Source of the DNA: Bacteroidales bacterium
GTDB taxonomy: Bacteria > Bacteroidota > Bacteroidia > Bacteroidales > UBA932
Direction: 5' to 3'
Length of the DNA: 45,121 nucleotides
Assembly (NCBI GenBank): GCA_017428725.1
Contig: JAFRQH010000027.1
Location: forward strand, 1 to 45,121
The notes beneath the pieces are model-generated. The model did no database searches and was not told the origin of the DNA. It worked only from the letters and a program-made list of their open reading frames with translations. How positions within the stretch are numbered: the stretch's first letter is position 1; every line of letters begins with the position of its first letter. This document shows positions 1 to 9,550 of the stretch, one piece after another. The position numbers and the translations under genes are program-made.

Positions 1-2541
1 CGCACCAAGGAGCCCGGCGCCCCCGGCGAGCCTCTCTACCTCGACGTGAGGTCCATATTCCAGGGCAAGGAGAACGCTCCCCTCATCGTAGGCGGACGCT
101 ACGGTCTCTCCTCCAAGGACACCACCCCGGCCCAGATCGTCGCGGTCTATGACAACCTGGAGATGAAGGAGCCCAAGGCCGACTTCACCATCGGCATCGT
201 GGACGACGTCACCTTCAAGTCCCTCCCGATCAAGAGCGAGGTCTCCATCGTGAAGCCCGGCACCACCGAGTGCAAGTTCTACGGTCTCGGCTCCGACGGT
301 ACCGTGGGCGCGAACAAGAACACCATCAAGATCATCGGTTCCCATACCGACCTCTACAGCCAGGCCTACTTCGACTACGACTCCAAGAAGTCCGGCGGCT
401 ACACCTGCTCGCACCTGCGCTTCGGCAAGAAGCCGATCAAGGCCCCGTACCTGGTGGGCACGCCCGATTTCGTGGCCTGCCACGTCCCGTCCTACCTGGA
501 GAAGTACGACGTGCTCAAGGGCATCAAGGATGGCGGCAGCCTGCTGCTCAACTCCCTCTGGGACGAAGAGGAGACCGTCAAGCGCATCCCGGACGCCGTG
601 AAGGCCGTCATCGGGCGCAAGCACCTCAAGCTCTACATCATCAACGCCACCAAGATCGCCCGTGAGATCGGACTCGGCGGCCGCACGAACACCATCCTGC
701 AGAGCGCCTTCTTCCGCATCACCGGCATCATCCCGGTGGACGACGCGATCAAGTATATGAAGGACGCCGCCCTCAAGTCCTACGGCAAGAAGGGCGAGAA
801 CGTCGTCAACATGAACTACGCGGCCATCGACCGCGGCGGCGAGTACACCCAGGTGCACGTGCCTGCCGAGTGGGCCGACATCAACGCCAAGTTCACGAAT
901 CCCAACGCCGGCCGCCTCGCGACCCCGTTCGTCAAGGAGATCGCCGACGTGGTCAATGCCCAGGCCGGCGACACCCTCCCGGTGAGCGCCTTCCTCCCCT
1001 ACCAGGACGGTTCGATGCCCGCCGGCACCGCCGCTTATGAGAAGCGCGGCGTGGCCGTGACCGTGCCCGTCTGGGATCCTGAGAAGTGTATCCAGTGCAA
1101 CACCTGCGCCTTCGTCTGCCCGCACGCCGCCATCCGCCCGTTCCTGCTGACCGACGAGGAGGCCGCCGCTGCCGCCGCCCAGGGCGTGAAGCTCGCCGAC
1201 GGCAAGGCCAACCTCAAGCAGTACAAGTACGCCCTCTCCGTGTCGGTGGCCGACTGTACCGGCTGCGGCAACTGCGTGGACGTCTGCCTCGCCAAGGACA
1301 AGGCCCTCGCGATGGAGCCGTACATGGACCACGAAGCCGACCAGGCCGCGTTCGACTACCTGAACGCCAAGGTGGGCTACAAGACCCCGTTCGATCCCAA
1401 GTCCAACATGAAGGCCGCCCAGTTCGCCCAGCCGCTGTTCGAATTCTCCGGCGCCTGCGCAGGCTGCGGCGAGACACCGTACATCAAGAACATCACCCAG
1501 CTGTTCGGCGACCACATGATGATCGCGAACGCCACGGGATGCTCCTCCATCTACGGCGCCTCCTTCCCGGCCTCCCCGTACTGCACCGACGCACACGGCC
1601 ACGGTCCCGCCTGGCAGAACTCCCTGTTCGAGGACTTCTGCGAGTTCGGCCTCGGTATGCACCTCGGCTCCGACCGCATCCGCGAGACGGTCGCATCCCT
1701 GATGCAGAAGGGTCTCACCTGCGACTGCTGCTCCGACGAGATCAAGGCCCTCTTCCAGACCTGGCTCGACAACAAGAAGGATTACGCCTGCACGCGCGAG
1801 GTCGCTGACAAGCTCGTCCCGCTGATGGAGGCTTGCGGCTGCGAGATCTGCAAGTCGCTGCTCCAGCTCAAGGCCTACATCCCGGCCCGCAGCCAGTGGA
1901 TCTTCGGCGGTGACGGTGCCTCCTACGACATCGGCTACGGCGGACTCGACCACGTCCTCGCCAGCGGCGAGAACGTCAACATCCTCGTGCTCGACACCGA
2001 AGTCTACTCCAACACCGGCGGACAGTCCTCCAAGGCCACCCCGGTCGGCGCCATCGCCAAGTTCGCCGCCTCCGGCAAGAAGATCCGCAAGAAGGACCTC
2101 GGCATGATGGCCATCAGCTACGGCTACGTCTACGTGGCACAGGTGGCAATGGGCGCCAGCCCGGTCCAGTACATGAACGCCATCAAGGAAGCCGAAGCCT
2201 ACGACGGCCCGTCCCTGATCATCGCCTACGCCCCGTGTATCAACCACGGCCTCAAGGCGGGCATGGGTCTGAGCCAGAAGGAGGAGAAGCTCGCCGTGGA
2301 GTGCGGCTACTGGCACCTCTACCGCTACAACCCGATGCTCGAGGAGCAGGGCAAGAACCCGTTCACGCTCGACTCCAAGGAGCCCGACTGGAGCAAGTTC
2401 CAGGACTTCCTAAAGGGCGAGGTCCGCTTCGCGTCCCTCTACAAACTCTTCCCGGAGAGCGCGGGCGAGCTGCTCGCCAAGACCGAGGAGTTTGCGAAGG
2501 TCCGCCTCGGGACCTACAAGCGGCTGGCTGGAAAAGAATAA
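1..2541 (+). CDS. nifJ: Pyruvate:ferredoxin (flavodoxin) oxidoreductase, 5' truncated by window edge
   Basis: Oxidises pyruvate with CoA to acetyl-CoA and CO2 and passes the electrons to ferredoxin in the cytoplasm. The frame is open from base 1, so the true start lies upstream. About 846 codons are present, against roughly 1,180 in single-chain PFORs, so the N-terminal pyrimidine-binding domain is off the window. Visible are a ferredoxin-like domain with CIQCNTCAFVCPHA (about nt 1087) and CTGCGNCVDVC (about nt 1255), the proximal-cluster motif CAGCGETPY (about nt 1455), and the thiamine-diphosphate site GDGASYDIGYGG (about nt 1909) followed by DTEVYSNTGGQSSKATP. The C-terminal extension typical of the family follows. 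No hairpin terminator is visible after the stop, only AT-rich sequence. The small ferredoxin at 15617-15790 is a possible electron acceptor. Identity is secure. Confidence 0.97.
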   Translation, partial: RTKEPGAPGEPLYLDVRSIFQGKENAPLIVGGRYGLSSKDTTPAQIVAVYDNLEMKEPKADFTIGIVDDVTFKSLPIKSEVSIVKPGTTECKFYGLGSDGTVGANKNTIKIIGSHTDLYSQAYFDYDSKKSGGYTCSHLRFGKKPIKAPYLVGTPDFVACHVPSYLEKYDVLKGIKDGGSLLLNSLWDEEETVKRIPDAVKAVIGRKHLKLYIINATKIAREIGLGGRTNTILQSAFFRITGIIPVDDAIKYMKDAALKSYGKKGENVVNMNYAAIDRGGEYTQVHVPAEWADINAKFTNPNAGRLATPFVKEIADVVNAQAGDTLPVSAFLPYQDGSMPAGTAAYEKRGVAVTVPVWDPEKCIQCNTCAFVCPHAAIRPFLLTDEEAAAAAAQGVKLADGKANLKQYKYALSVSVADCTGCGNCVDVCLAKDKALAMEPYMDHEADQAAFDYLNAKVGYKTPFDPKSNMKAAQFAQPLFEFSGACAGCGETPYIKNITQLFGDHMMIANATGCSSIYGASFPASPYCTDAHGHGPAWQNSLFEDFCEFGLGMHLGSDRIRETVASLMQKGLTCDCCSDEIKALFQTWLDNKKDYACTREVADKLVPLMEACGCEICKSLLQLKAYIPARSQWIFGGDGASYDIGYGGLDHVLASGENVNILVLDTEVYSNTGGQSSKATPVGAIAKFAASGKKIRKKDLGMMAISYGYVYVAQVAMGASPVQYMNAIKEAEAYDGPSLIIAYAPCINHGLKAGMGLSQKEEKLAVECGYWHLYRYNPMLEEQGKNPFTLDSKEPDWSKFQDFLKGEVRFASLYKLFPESAGELLAKTEEFAKVRLGTYKRLAGKE

Positions 2542-2569
2542 TTAATTTGTAAATTTCAATATTTAATTA

Positions 2570-2598
2570 TTGTTTTTCAATAAAATTGATTATCTTTG
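2570..2598 (+). promoter_or_regulatory. Bacteroidota-type promoter of the M16 peptidase
   Basis: TATCTTTG at 2591-2598 matches the -7 consensus TAnnTTTG, with a TTG-containing -33-like element near 2570. It rules out the upstream in-frame ATG at 2586, which would lie before the transcription start, and supports 2616 or 2628. Confidence 0.75.
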
Positions 2599-2615
2599 CA
2601 TCCAAAGAGCAATCA

Positions 2616-5423
2616 ATGACCCTGATTATGAAAAGAATCTTCATCCTGGCAGCAGCGCTCTTCAGCGCTGCTGCTTTGGGATACGCCCAGCAGATGCAGG
2701 CGCTTCCCAACGACCCGGCCACCCGGGTCGGCAAGCTGGACAACGGCTTGACCTATTACATCCGCCACAATGACAAGCCCGCCCAGCGGGCGGAGTTCTA
2801 CCTGGCGACCAACGTCGGTGCCCTGCAGGAGACCCCGGACCAGGATGGCCTGGCCCACTTCCTGGAGCATATGTGCTTCAACGGCACCAAGAACTTCCCC
2901 GGCAAGGGGATCCTGAACTGGCTGGAAAGTATCGGCGCTTCCTTTGGAGGCAACGTCAACGCCTCCACCGGCGTTGAGCAGACCATCTACCTGCTCAACA
3001 ACATCCCGCTCATCCGCCCCACCGTGGTGGATACGTGCCTGCTCATCATGCACGACTACTCCCACTTCGTGACCTGCGACCCGGCCGAGATCGACAAGGA
3101 GCGCGGCGTCATCCTGGAGGAGAAGCGCTCACGCAACACCGCCCAGTGGCGCATCCGCGAGGCCAGCGGCCCCTATCTCTATGGTGACACCAAGTACGCC
3201 ACCACGAGCATCATCGGCACGGAGGAGAACCTCAAGACCTTCAAGCCCGAGAGCCTGACCAACTTCTACCATACCTGGTACCGCCCGGACATGCAGGCAC
3301 TTGTGGTCGTGGGCGACATCGACGTGGATGCGGTGGAAGCCAAGATCAAGAGCACCTTCGCCGACATCCCCGCCCCGGTCAACCCCAAGCAGAAGGACGT
3401 CATCCGCATCCCGGACAACGAGAAGCCCGCCATCGGCATCCTGACCGACCCGGAGCTGAACAACACCTCAGTGGTGACCTACTGGCGCTCCGAAGCGATG
3501 CCCGAGGAGTTCAACAACACGGCCATCGGCCTGACGACCGACCTGGTCAAGAGCATCGTGAGCATCGCGATGAACGAGCGCTTCGAGGACATCGCAGCCC
3601 GGCCGGACGCCCCCTTCATCGCGGGCGGATTCGGGACCGGCAGTCTCTGCGAGACCGCGGACGTGGTGATGGCCCAGGTGGCCTGCAAGGACGGCCAGGC
3701 GCTTCCCGCCTTTGCCGCCGGCCTGCTGGAAGCCGAGAAGCTCCACCGCTTCGGCCTGACTGAGGCTGAGATCGACCGTGCCAAGACCGAGATCCTCTCG
3801 CAGTACGAGACGGCGGCCAAGCAGGCCGACACCCGCAAGAACACCGAGTTCGTGATGCCGATGATCAGCCACTTCTTCGACAACGAGCCCTTCATGGACC
3901 CGCAGATGGAGTACCAGCTGGTTCAGATGATCCTGCAGCAGCTCCCCAGCGACACGATCAACCAGCTGGCGCAGCAGATCATCACGCGTGAGAATATGGT
4001 GGTCCTCTACCAGGCTCCCCAGAAGGAGGGTCTGACGCATCCGACCGCCGAGCAGATCCAGGCCGTCATCGACCAGGTCGAGAATGCGCAGCTCGAGCAG
4101 GCTGCCGGCGAGGATGTCCCGCAGGCCTTCCTCGACCCCGCCACGCTCAAGGGCAGCAAGAACGGCAAGGTCAAGAACAGCTTCTATGGTTCCAGGACCT
4201 TCACGCTCCGCAACGGGGTGAGCGTCTGGCTGCTGCCGACCGACCACGAGAAGGACCAGATTATCTTCAACATCACTAAGGACGGCGGCAGGAGCCTGCT
4301 CTCCGACGAGGAGCTCTACTCCTTCGACTCCAACATCTGGCAGCTCTACCAGCAGAATACCGGTATCGCGGAATTCCCCGCCACGACCGTGCGCAAGATG
4401 CTGGCCGGCAAGCAGTGCTCCGCCAGCCCGTACATCAACGAGTATGCCCACGGCGTGAGCGGCTCGAGCACCGTCAAGGACTTCGAGACCGCCCTGCAGA
4501 TGGCCTTCCTCTACTTCACCGATCCGCGCTTCGACGAGGCCGAGTACAACCAGGGCCGGAGCCAGATCGAGGCCGTCCTGCCCAACCTGATGACCCAGTC
4601 GAACTATAAGCTCAACAAGGCCCTCTACGACTACGTCTATGACAGCCCGCGCCGCTTCATGATCAGTGACGAGACGCTCGCCAAGGCCGACCTCACCACG
4701 ATGGAGCGCGCCTACAAGCGCCTGTTCGCCGACGCCGCCGGTGTCCGGATGGTCGTGGTGGGCGACTTCAAGGAGGAGGAGATCCTCCCGCTGATCCGCA
4801 AGTACGCCGGATCCCTCCCGAAGGGCAAGTCCGCCACCAAGGCCACCTACCGCGACGACGGCATCAGCACGGCCAACCGGATCTACGACTTCAAGGCCCA
4901 GATGCAGACCCCGATGGTCACGGTCCTGCAGGTCTACGACAACGTCCAGCCCTACTCCGTGGAGGCGGAAGCCGCCTACGATGCCCTGTCCTACATCCTG
5001 GACATGGTCTACACGGAGACCCTGCGCGAGGACGAGGGCGGCACCTACGGCGCCAGCACCTCGGCCGAGGTCGGCCGCAAACCGGACGAGCGCCATATGC
5101 TCCAGGTGGTCTTCCAGACCAACGTGGAGTCTGCGGACAAACTCCGCGACCTGGCCAAGTCCGGGCTTGAGAACCTGGCCGAGAACGGCCCGACCGCAGA
5201 GCAGTTCGACAAGACCGTCAAGAACCTGCAGAAGAACATTCCGGAGAGCCGTCTGCGCAATGCCTACTGGAACTCCATCATCCTGCGCAACCTCCGCGAC
5301 GGCATCGACTACGACAAGGACTACGAATCCGCCGTGAACGCGCTGACGCCCGAGAAGGTCAAGGCCGCCGCGCAGGAGCTCATCGACGGCAATCTCATCG
5401 AAATCGTGATGCGCCCCGAATAG
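2616..5423 (+). CDS. Secreted M16 family zinc metallopeptidase (insulinase/pitrilysin type)
   Basis: A 935-aa two-half M16 peptidase predicted to work in the periplasm on peptides. The N-terminus carries a signal peptide (KRIFILAAALFSAAALGYA, then QQ). The inverted zinc motif HxxEH is at H81-F-L-E84-H85, with the downstream acidic ligand in the GVILEEKR segment about 80 residues later. A second, non-catalytic M16 half starts near residue 520 and contains SFYGSRTFTLRNG. The length fits Bacteroidetes full-length M16 proteins. The start at 2616 was chosen because the promoter ends at 2598; 2628 (MKRIF) is equally possible and gives the more typical signal peptide. The gene stands alone and is followed by two strong hairpins. 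The natural substrate cannot be read from the sequence. Confidence 0.93.
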   Translation: MTLIMKRIFILAAALFSAAALGYAQQMQALPNDPATRVGKLDNGLTYYIRHNDKPAQRAEFYLATNVGALQETPDQDGLAHFLEHMCFNGTKNFPGKGILNWLESIGASFGGNVNASTGVEQTIYLLNNIPLIRPTVVDTCLLIMHDYSHFVTCDPAEIDKERGVILEEKRSRNTAQWRIREASGPYLYGDTKYATTSIIGTEENLKTFKPESLTNFYHTWYRPDMQALVVVGDIDVDAVEAKIKSTFADIPAPVNPKQKDVIRIPDNEKPAIGILTDPELNNTSVVTYWRSEAMPEEFNNTAIGLTTDLVKSIVSIAMNERFEDIAARPDAPFIAGGFGTGSLCETADVVMAQVACKDGQALPAFAAGLLEAEKLHRFGLTEAEIDRAKTEILSQYETAAKQADTRKNTEFVMPMISHFFDNEPFMDPQMEYQLVQMILQQLPSDTINQLAQQIITRENMVVLYQAPQKEGLTHPTAEQIQAVIDQVENAQLEQAAGEDVPQAFLDPATLKGSKNGKVKNSFYGSRTFTLRNGVSVWLLPTDHEKDQIIFNITKDGGRSLLSDEELYSFDSNIWQLYQQNTGIAEFPATTVRKMLAGKQCSASPYINEYAHGVSGSSTVKDFETALQMAFLYFTDPRFDEAEYNQGRSQIEAVLPNLMTQSNYKLNKALYDYVYDSPRRFMISDETLAKADLTTMERAYKRLFADAAGVRMVVVGDFKEEEILPLIRKYAGSLPKGKSATKATYRDDGISTANRIYDFKAQMQTPMVTVLQVYDNVQPYSVEAEAAYDALSYILDMVYTETLREDEGGTYGASTSAEVGRKPDERHMLQVVFQTNVESADKLRDLAKSGLENLAENGPTAEQFDKTVKNLQKNIPESRLRNAYWNSIILRNLRDGIDYDKDYESAVNALTPEKVKAAAQELIDGNLIEIVMRPE

Positions 5424-5437
5424 CCGGATTTCGCCAC

Positions 5438-5468
5438 TTTTTCGTCCCGGACCATCCGGGACGAAAAA
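5438..5468. terminator. Perfect 13-bp hairpin after the M16 peptidase gene
   Basis: TTTTTCGTCCCGG (5438-5450) pairs perfectly with CCGGGACGAAAAA (5456-5468) around the loop ACCAT. It lies 14 nt after the stop. The A/T-flanked stem would work as a terminator on either strand, although no long T run follows on the plus strand. Confidence 0.7.
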
Positions 5469-5492
5469 ACGAAAACACGGATTTTTATCCCA

Positions 5493-5529
5493 ACGAAAAG
5501 CCGATTTGCCCGCCAAATCGGCTTTTCGT
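5493..5529. terminator. Second, 16-bp perfect hairpin in tandem
   Basis: ACGAAAAGCCGATTTG (5493-5508) pairs perfectly with its complement at 5514-5529 around a 5-nt loop. It begins 24 nt after the first hairpin and carries an unrelated stem. It is probably a backup terminator separating the peptidase gene from the promoter at 5558-5589. It could also be a protein-binding dyad. Confidence 0.6.
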
Positions 5530-5557
5530 CACTTTCGGCGGCCGTCAGCCACACATG

Positions 5558-5589
5558 TTTGTCCCGCACGCGCGAGTGCTCTAATTTTG
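5558..5589 (+). promoter_or_regulatory. Consensus promoter of the acyl-CoA operon
   Basis: TTTG at 5558-5561 and TAATTTTG at 5582-5589 are separated by 20 bp, which matches the -33/-7 consensus of the Bacteroidetes primary sigma factor. It excludes an in-frame start at 5559 and points to ATG 5619. Confidence 0.85.
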
Positions 5590-5618
5590 CAACCGAAATC
5601 ATCAAAACCGAGCACTCT

Positions 5619-7247
5619 ATGGACACATTCAAAGAAGTTTTCGAACATTATTATACCTGGCACGAAGGCTATATGCGCAACGTGCGCCGCTTCGCCGCCA
5701 AGCCGGCGATGATCGATCCCGACACCTCCCGCACCTGGACTTACGGCGAGCTGGACCAGGAATGCAACCGGCTCGCACGGGCCTTCCACGCCGACGGGAC
5801 AGGACACGGCAGCGTAGTGATGCTGCTTCTGGCCAACTGCCCCGCTTTCGCTTTCTCATACATCGCCACCCAGAAACTGGGTGCGGTATGCTGCCCCGTC
5901 AGCTTCCGGGTCTCGGCCGGCGAGATGGCTTACTGCCTCGACAACTCCCGCCCCATCGTACTGGTGTTCGGCGCCGAATTCGAGCCCTGCGTCCGGCAGG
6001 CACTCCGGATGGCGTCGCACCGCCCGTCCCGGCTGGTGATCGTGGACGGAGCGAGCGCGGAAGCGTATACCTCCTATGCGGATTATACCTGCTGCCGGGA
6101 CGCCTCCCCCATCATCCCCGATGTTCCCTACAGCACCTTCGACGAGACCACGCGGCTCTATACCTCCGGTACCACCGGCCGGCCGAAAGCCGTGCCGCTG
6201 ACTTCCATCAACGAAGTCCTCTCGGCACACGACGTGATGATCCATTTCCCGATGAGCCACCAGGACGTCACGATCAACACCACGCCGTGGTTCCACCGCG
6301 GCGGACTGCACTGCGCCGGTCCGTGCCCGGTGTTCTACGCCGGCGCCACGCTCGTGGTGATGCGCCGCTTCGACGCTGAGACCACCCTCCGCTACGTGGC
6401 CCGTTACGGGATCAGTTTCATCATCGGCGTCCCCACCGTGCTCGAAGCGCTGGCCGACACCCAGGAGAAGAAGGGCTGGGACCTGTCCTCCCTGCACGGC
6501 ATCGTCACGATGGGCAGCCCGCTCGAGCGGGAGGCCTGCATCCGCTACCAGCGCGTGCTCACGCCCAATATTTACAATGGCTATGGCACGACGGAGACTT
6601 TCTGGAACACCTTCCTGCGCCCCTTCGACCTGCCGGAGAACGCCGGCACGGCCGGAGCCTCCTGCGTGGACGACGACGTGCGCGTGGTCAAGATCCACGA
6701 AGACCGGCGGGGCGAACCCGACGAACTGGCCGCGCAAGACGGGCGGGAGGTCGGCGAAGTCATCATCTGCTCGCCGGCCAAGTCGCCGTATACCTATGTC
6801 GACAACCCGGAGCAAACGGAAGAGAAATACTACAAGGGATTCCTGTACACGCACGACCTGGCCACCTGGGACGAGAAGGGATTCATCACCATCATCGGCC
6901 GCATGGACGACATGATCATCTCGTCCGGCGAGAACATCTACCCCACCGAAATCGAGAAAGTGCTGAACACCCATCCCAAGGTCAAGGACTGCATCGTCAC
7001 CTCCGTGCCGGACAAGATCCGCGGCCAGATCGTGACCGCTTACATCGTCCGCAAGGACGACTCCCTCACCAGCGAGGAACTGGACGATTTCTGCAAGCAC
7101 AGCCCCGAGGTGTCCAATTTCAAGCGCCCGCGCTACTACCGCTTCGTCCCGCAGATTCCCTTCAACGCCACGGGCAAGAAACTGCACGTCAAGATCAAGG
7201 AAATCGCCCTCGAAGACCTCAAGAACGGTCTTCTGTATAGGGTGTAA
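5619..7247 (+). CDS. AMP-forming acyl-CoA synthetase / ligase
   Basis: A 542-aa ANL-superfamily enzyme that activates a carboxylic acid to its acyl-CoA through an acyl-adenylate. The P-loop YTSGTTGRPKAVP is near residue 181, YGTTET near 322, the hinge and A8 motif GRMDDMIISSGENIYPTEIE near 427, and the A10 lysine region ATGKKLHVKI near 517. The length and motifs fit medium- or long-chain fatty acyl-CoA or aryl-CoA ligases. The chain length of the substrate cannot be read. It is first in a co-directional run with KAS III, KAS II, EtfB, EtfA and an acyl-CoA dehydrogenase, so it probably supplies the acyl-CoA they use. The start is fixed by the promoter ending at 5589. Confidence 0.9.
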   Translation: MDTFKEVFEHYYTWHEGYMRNVRRFAAKPAMIDPDTSRTWTYGELDQECNRLARAFHADGTGHGSVVMLLLANCPAFAFSYIATQKLGAVCCPVSFRVSAGEMAYCLDNSRPIVLVFGAEFEPCVRQALRMASHRPSRLVIVDGASAEAYTSYADYTCCRDASPIIPDVPYSTFDETTRLYTSGTTGRPKAVPLTSINEVLSAHDVMIHFPMSHQDVTINTTPWFHRGGLHCAGPCPVFYAGATLVVMRRFDAETTLRYVARYGISFIIGVPTVLEALADTQEKKGWDLSSLHGIVTMGSPLEREACIRYQRVLTPNIYNGYGTTETFWNTFLRPFDLPENAGTAGASCVDDDVRVVKIHEDRRGEPDELAAQDGREVGEVIICSPAKSPYTYVDNPEQTEEKYYKGFLYTHDLATWDEKGFITIIGRMDDMIISSGENIYPTEIEKVLNTHPKVKDCIVTSVPDKIRGQIVTAYIVRKDDSLTSEELDDFCKHSPEVSNFKRPRYYRFVPQIPFNATGKKLHVKIKEIALEDLKNGLLYRV

Positions 7248-7290
7248 TATCAGAAACAATCATATTAAAAAGCCTTAAAACCAGCATATT

Positions 7291-8238
7291 ATGAAACTCA
7301 TCGGAACCGGAAGCGCCCTGCCGCACAGGCAGGTGACCAACGACGAGATCTCGCAGTTCCTCGACACCAGCGACGCCTGGATCTGCCCGCGCACGGGCAT
7401 CCATTCGCGCCACGTCATTTCGGACGAGCAGCTTGAGGACCTCGGCGCAGAAGCTGCGCGCAAAGCGCTCGAGATGGCCGGGCTCACGCCCGCCGACATC
7501 GACTTCTTCATCTGTTCCAACGTCGTCAACGAGTATATGACCCCGGGGCTGAGCTGCATCATCGCCCACAAGATGGGACTCGTCTGCCCGATGATCGACA
7601 TCAACTGCGCCTGTCCGGGTTTCATCTACGCGATGGACATCGCCGAGACCTATTTCCAGGCCGGCAAGGTGAGCAATGTGCTGATCGTCTGCGCCGAAGA
7701 GCCGTCCCGGATGACCTCCTGGGAGGACCGCAGCACCTGCGTGCTCTTCGGGGACGGCGCCGGCGCCGCCGTCTTCACCAAGGGCGACAAGCTGAAGGCC
7801 ACCAAGCTGAACGCGGAGCCCTCGCCCGACAAGATCTGCGAATACCGGCGGCTGATGCCCACCCCCTTCGTCACGAAGGAGGAGCACGACTCCCCGCTGC
7901 TGATGAAAGGCCGCGAAGTCTTCCGCTTCGCTGTCACCACGTCCGTGCGCGACATCCGGGAACTCGTGGAGAAGAGCGGCCTAACCCTCGACGATGTCAA
8001 CTGGTTCATGATCCACCAGGCCAACCTGCGCATCGTCGACGCCATCCGCGAGGGGCTCGGCGTGGAGCAGGGACGCTTCCCCACCAACATCGCCGACCAC
8101 GGCAACTCCTCGTCGGCCTCCTGCCCCATCCTGCTGGACGAATGCAACCGCAAGGGGATGTTCAAGCCCGGCGACATTCTCGTGTTCAGCGCCTTCGGCG
8201 CGGGGCTCCTCTCGGCCGCAGCGGTATTGGAATGGTAA
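7291..8238 (+). CDS. 3-oxoacyl-ACP synthase III family protein (FabH-like)
   Basis: A 315-aa thiolase-fold ketosynthase. KAS III enzymes condense an acyl-CoA starter with malonyl-ACP. The nucleophile is Cys108 in DINCACPGF, the histidine is in WFMIHQANLRIVDAI, and the asparagine is in HGNSSSASCPILL, so the Cys-His-Asn triad is complete. It starts 43 nt after the ligase with no promoter visible between, so it is probably co-transcribed. Housekeeping fabH in Bacteroidales is usually near rpmF and plsX-type genes; this location suggests a paralogue using a dedicated starter. That functional reading is inference. Other KAS III-like enzymes act in secondary lipid pathways, so no gene symbol is given. 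Confidence 0.88.
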   Translation: MKLIGTGSALPHRQVTNDEISQFLDTSDAWICPRTGIHSRHVISDEQLEDLGAEAARKALEMAGLTPADIDFFICSNVVNEYMTPGLSCIIAHKMGLVCPMIDINCACPGFIYAMDIAETYFQAGKVSNVLIVCAEEPSRMTSWEDRSTCVLFGDGAGAAVFTKGDKLKATKLNAEPSPDKICEYRRLMPTPFVTKEEHDSPLLMKGREVFRFAVTTSVRDIRELVEKSGLTLDDVNWFMIHQANLRIVDAIREGLGVEQGRFPTNIADHGNSSSASCPILLDECNRKGMFKPGDILVFSAFGAGLLSAAAVLEW

Positions 8239-8247
8239 AAAATTCCT

Positions 8248-8255
8248 TACCTTTG
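8248..8255 (+). promoter_or_regulatory. Internal promoter candidate before the KAS II gene
   Basis: TACCTTTG matches TAnnTTTG and ends 9 nt before the ATG at 8265, which implies a leader of only a few bases. No clear -33 TTTG is visible. It overlaps the gap between the two ketosynthase genes, so it may add transcription to the operon. Confidence 0.5.
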
Positions 8256-8264
8256 CACGGCAAT

Positions 8265-9530
8265 ATGAGTAACCGAAGAGTGGTCATCACCGGTATGGGC
8301 GTTGTCTCCCCCGTGGGCAACGACGTCGATACCTTCTGGAAAAACCTGGTCGCAGGCGTCTGCGGCATCGATTTCATCCGCGAGTTCCCGACAGAGGCGC
8401 TTCCCGTCAGGATCGCCGGGATGGTGCGGGACTTCGACCCGCTCGCCTACGGGATGGACAAGGCCTTCGCCAGGAAACAGGACCGTTTCACGCTCTACGG
8501 CGTGGCGGCCGCCTGGCAGGCGATGCGCGATGCCGGGCTGGACGCCGCTCCCGACGGCGGCAACATCGACCCCGGCCGGCTCGGCGTCTACGTGGGCAGC
8601 GGCATCGGCGGATTCGAGACGCAGTACCGCGAAGCGGCGAAGATGGTCGAAGACCCCTCCGGGCAGTGGATTTCCCCCCTGCTCATCCCCACGATGATCA
8701 GCAACATCGCCGCCGGGCATATAGCCATCCGCCACGGCGCCACGGGTCCCTGCCTGGACATCGTGACCGCCTGCGCCACCTCGTCCCACTGCCTCGGAGA
8801 GGCAATGCGCGCCATCCGCCACGGCTACGCCGACGCCATCATCGCCGGCGGCTGCGAGCATATGGTCACCCCGCTGGGCATCGCCGGATTCGCCAACGCC
8901 AAGGCGCTCAGCCGCGCGGAGGACCCGCAATACGCCTCCCTGCCGTTCAACGCCCGCCGGGGCGGATTCGTGATGGGCGACGGCGCCGCCGTCCTCATCC
9001 TCGAAGAGCTCACTCACGCGCTGGGCCGCGGCGCCCGCATCTACGGCGAGATCGTCGGCTACGGCAACACCTGCGACGCGCACCACGCCACCGCCCCGCG
9101 GCCCGACGGGACGACCCAGGCGGAGTGCATCCGCCTCGCCCTGCAGGAAGCCGGCTACGACCCGCGGCGGGACAGCCTGTACATCAACGCCCACGGCACG
9201 GGCACGCACCTCAACGACCTCGCCGAGACCCAGGCCTACAAGCTGGCCCTCGGGGAGGACGCCTACAAAGCCCATATTTCCTCCATCAAGTCGATGACCG
9301 GCCATATGTTCGGCGCGGCCGGCGCCGCCGAGGCCATCGCGACCCTGCTCGCCCTGCGGGACGGGGTCGTCTCCCCGACCATCCACCTCGACGCACCCGA
9401 CCCGGAGTGCGACCTGGACTATACCCCCAACACGGCAGTGCACTGCGAACTCACCCTCGGCATCTCCGACTCGCTCGGCTTCGGGGGCCACAATGCCTGC
9501 CTGGCTTTCCGCAAATACCCCGAGAATTGA
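8265..9530 (+). CDS. 3-oxoacyl-ACP synthase II family protein (FabF-like)
   Basis: A 421-aa elongating ketosynthase that condenses acyl-ACP with malonyl-ACP. The catalytic residues are all present: Cys170 in DIVTACATSSH, His310 in INAHGTGTHLND, Lys342 and His347 in SIKSMTGHMFGAAGA, and the C-terminal GFGGHNACLAF. The start MSNRRVVITGMGVVSPVG fits the family; longer in-frame extensions run back into the fabH-like gene. It begins 26 nt after the KAS III gene and ends 20 nt before etfB. The main fabF of Bacteroidales normally sits next to acpP, so this is probably a second, pathway-specific copy. Confidence 0.9.
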   Translation: MSNRRVVITGMGVVSPVGNDVDTFWKNLVAGVCGIDFIREFPTEALPVRIAGMVRDFDPLAYGMDKAFARKQDRFTLYGVAAAWQAMRDAGLDAAPDGGNIDPGRLGVYVGSGIGGFETQYREAAKMVEDPSGQWISPLLIPTMISNIAAGHIAIRHGATGPCLDIVTACATSSHCLGEAMRAIRHGYADAIIAGGCEHMVTPLGIAGFANAKALSRAEDPQYASLPFNARRGGFVMGDGAAVLILEELTHALGRGARIYGEIVGYGNTCDAHHATAPRPDGTTQAECIRLALQEAGYDPRRDSLYINAHGTGTHLNDLAETQAYKLALGEDAYKAHISSIKSMTGHMFGAAGAAEAIATLLALRDGVVSPTIHLDAPDPECDLDYTPNTAVHCELTLGISDSLGFGGHNACLAFRKYPEN

Positions 9531-9550
9531 ATTACAAGCATACTGAAACC

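Noticed and set aside
3468..5516. Very long open frame on the minus strand opposite the M16 peptidase gene
   Set aside because: It mirrors the codons of a certain gene in GC-rich DNA, has repetitive Val/Leu/Gly/Asp composition and no recognisable motif. The same holds for the long antisense frames at 16206-18245, 31822-34044 and 5856-7259.
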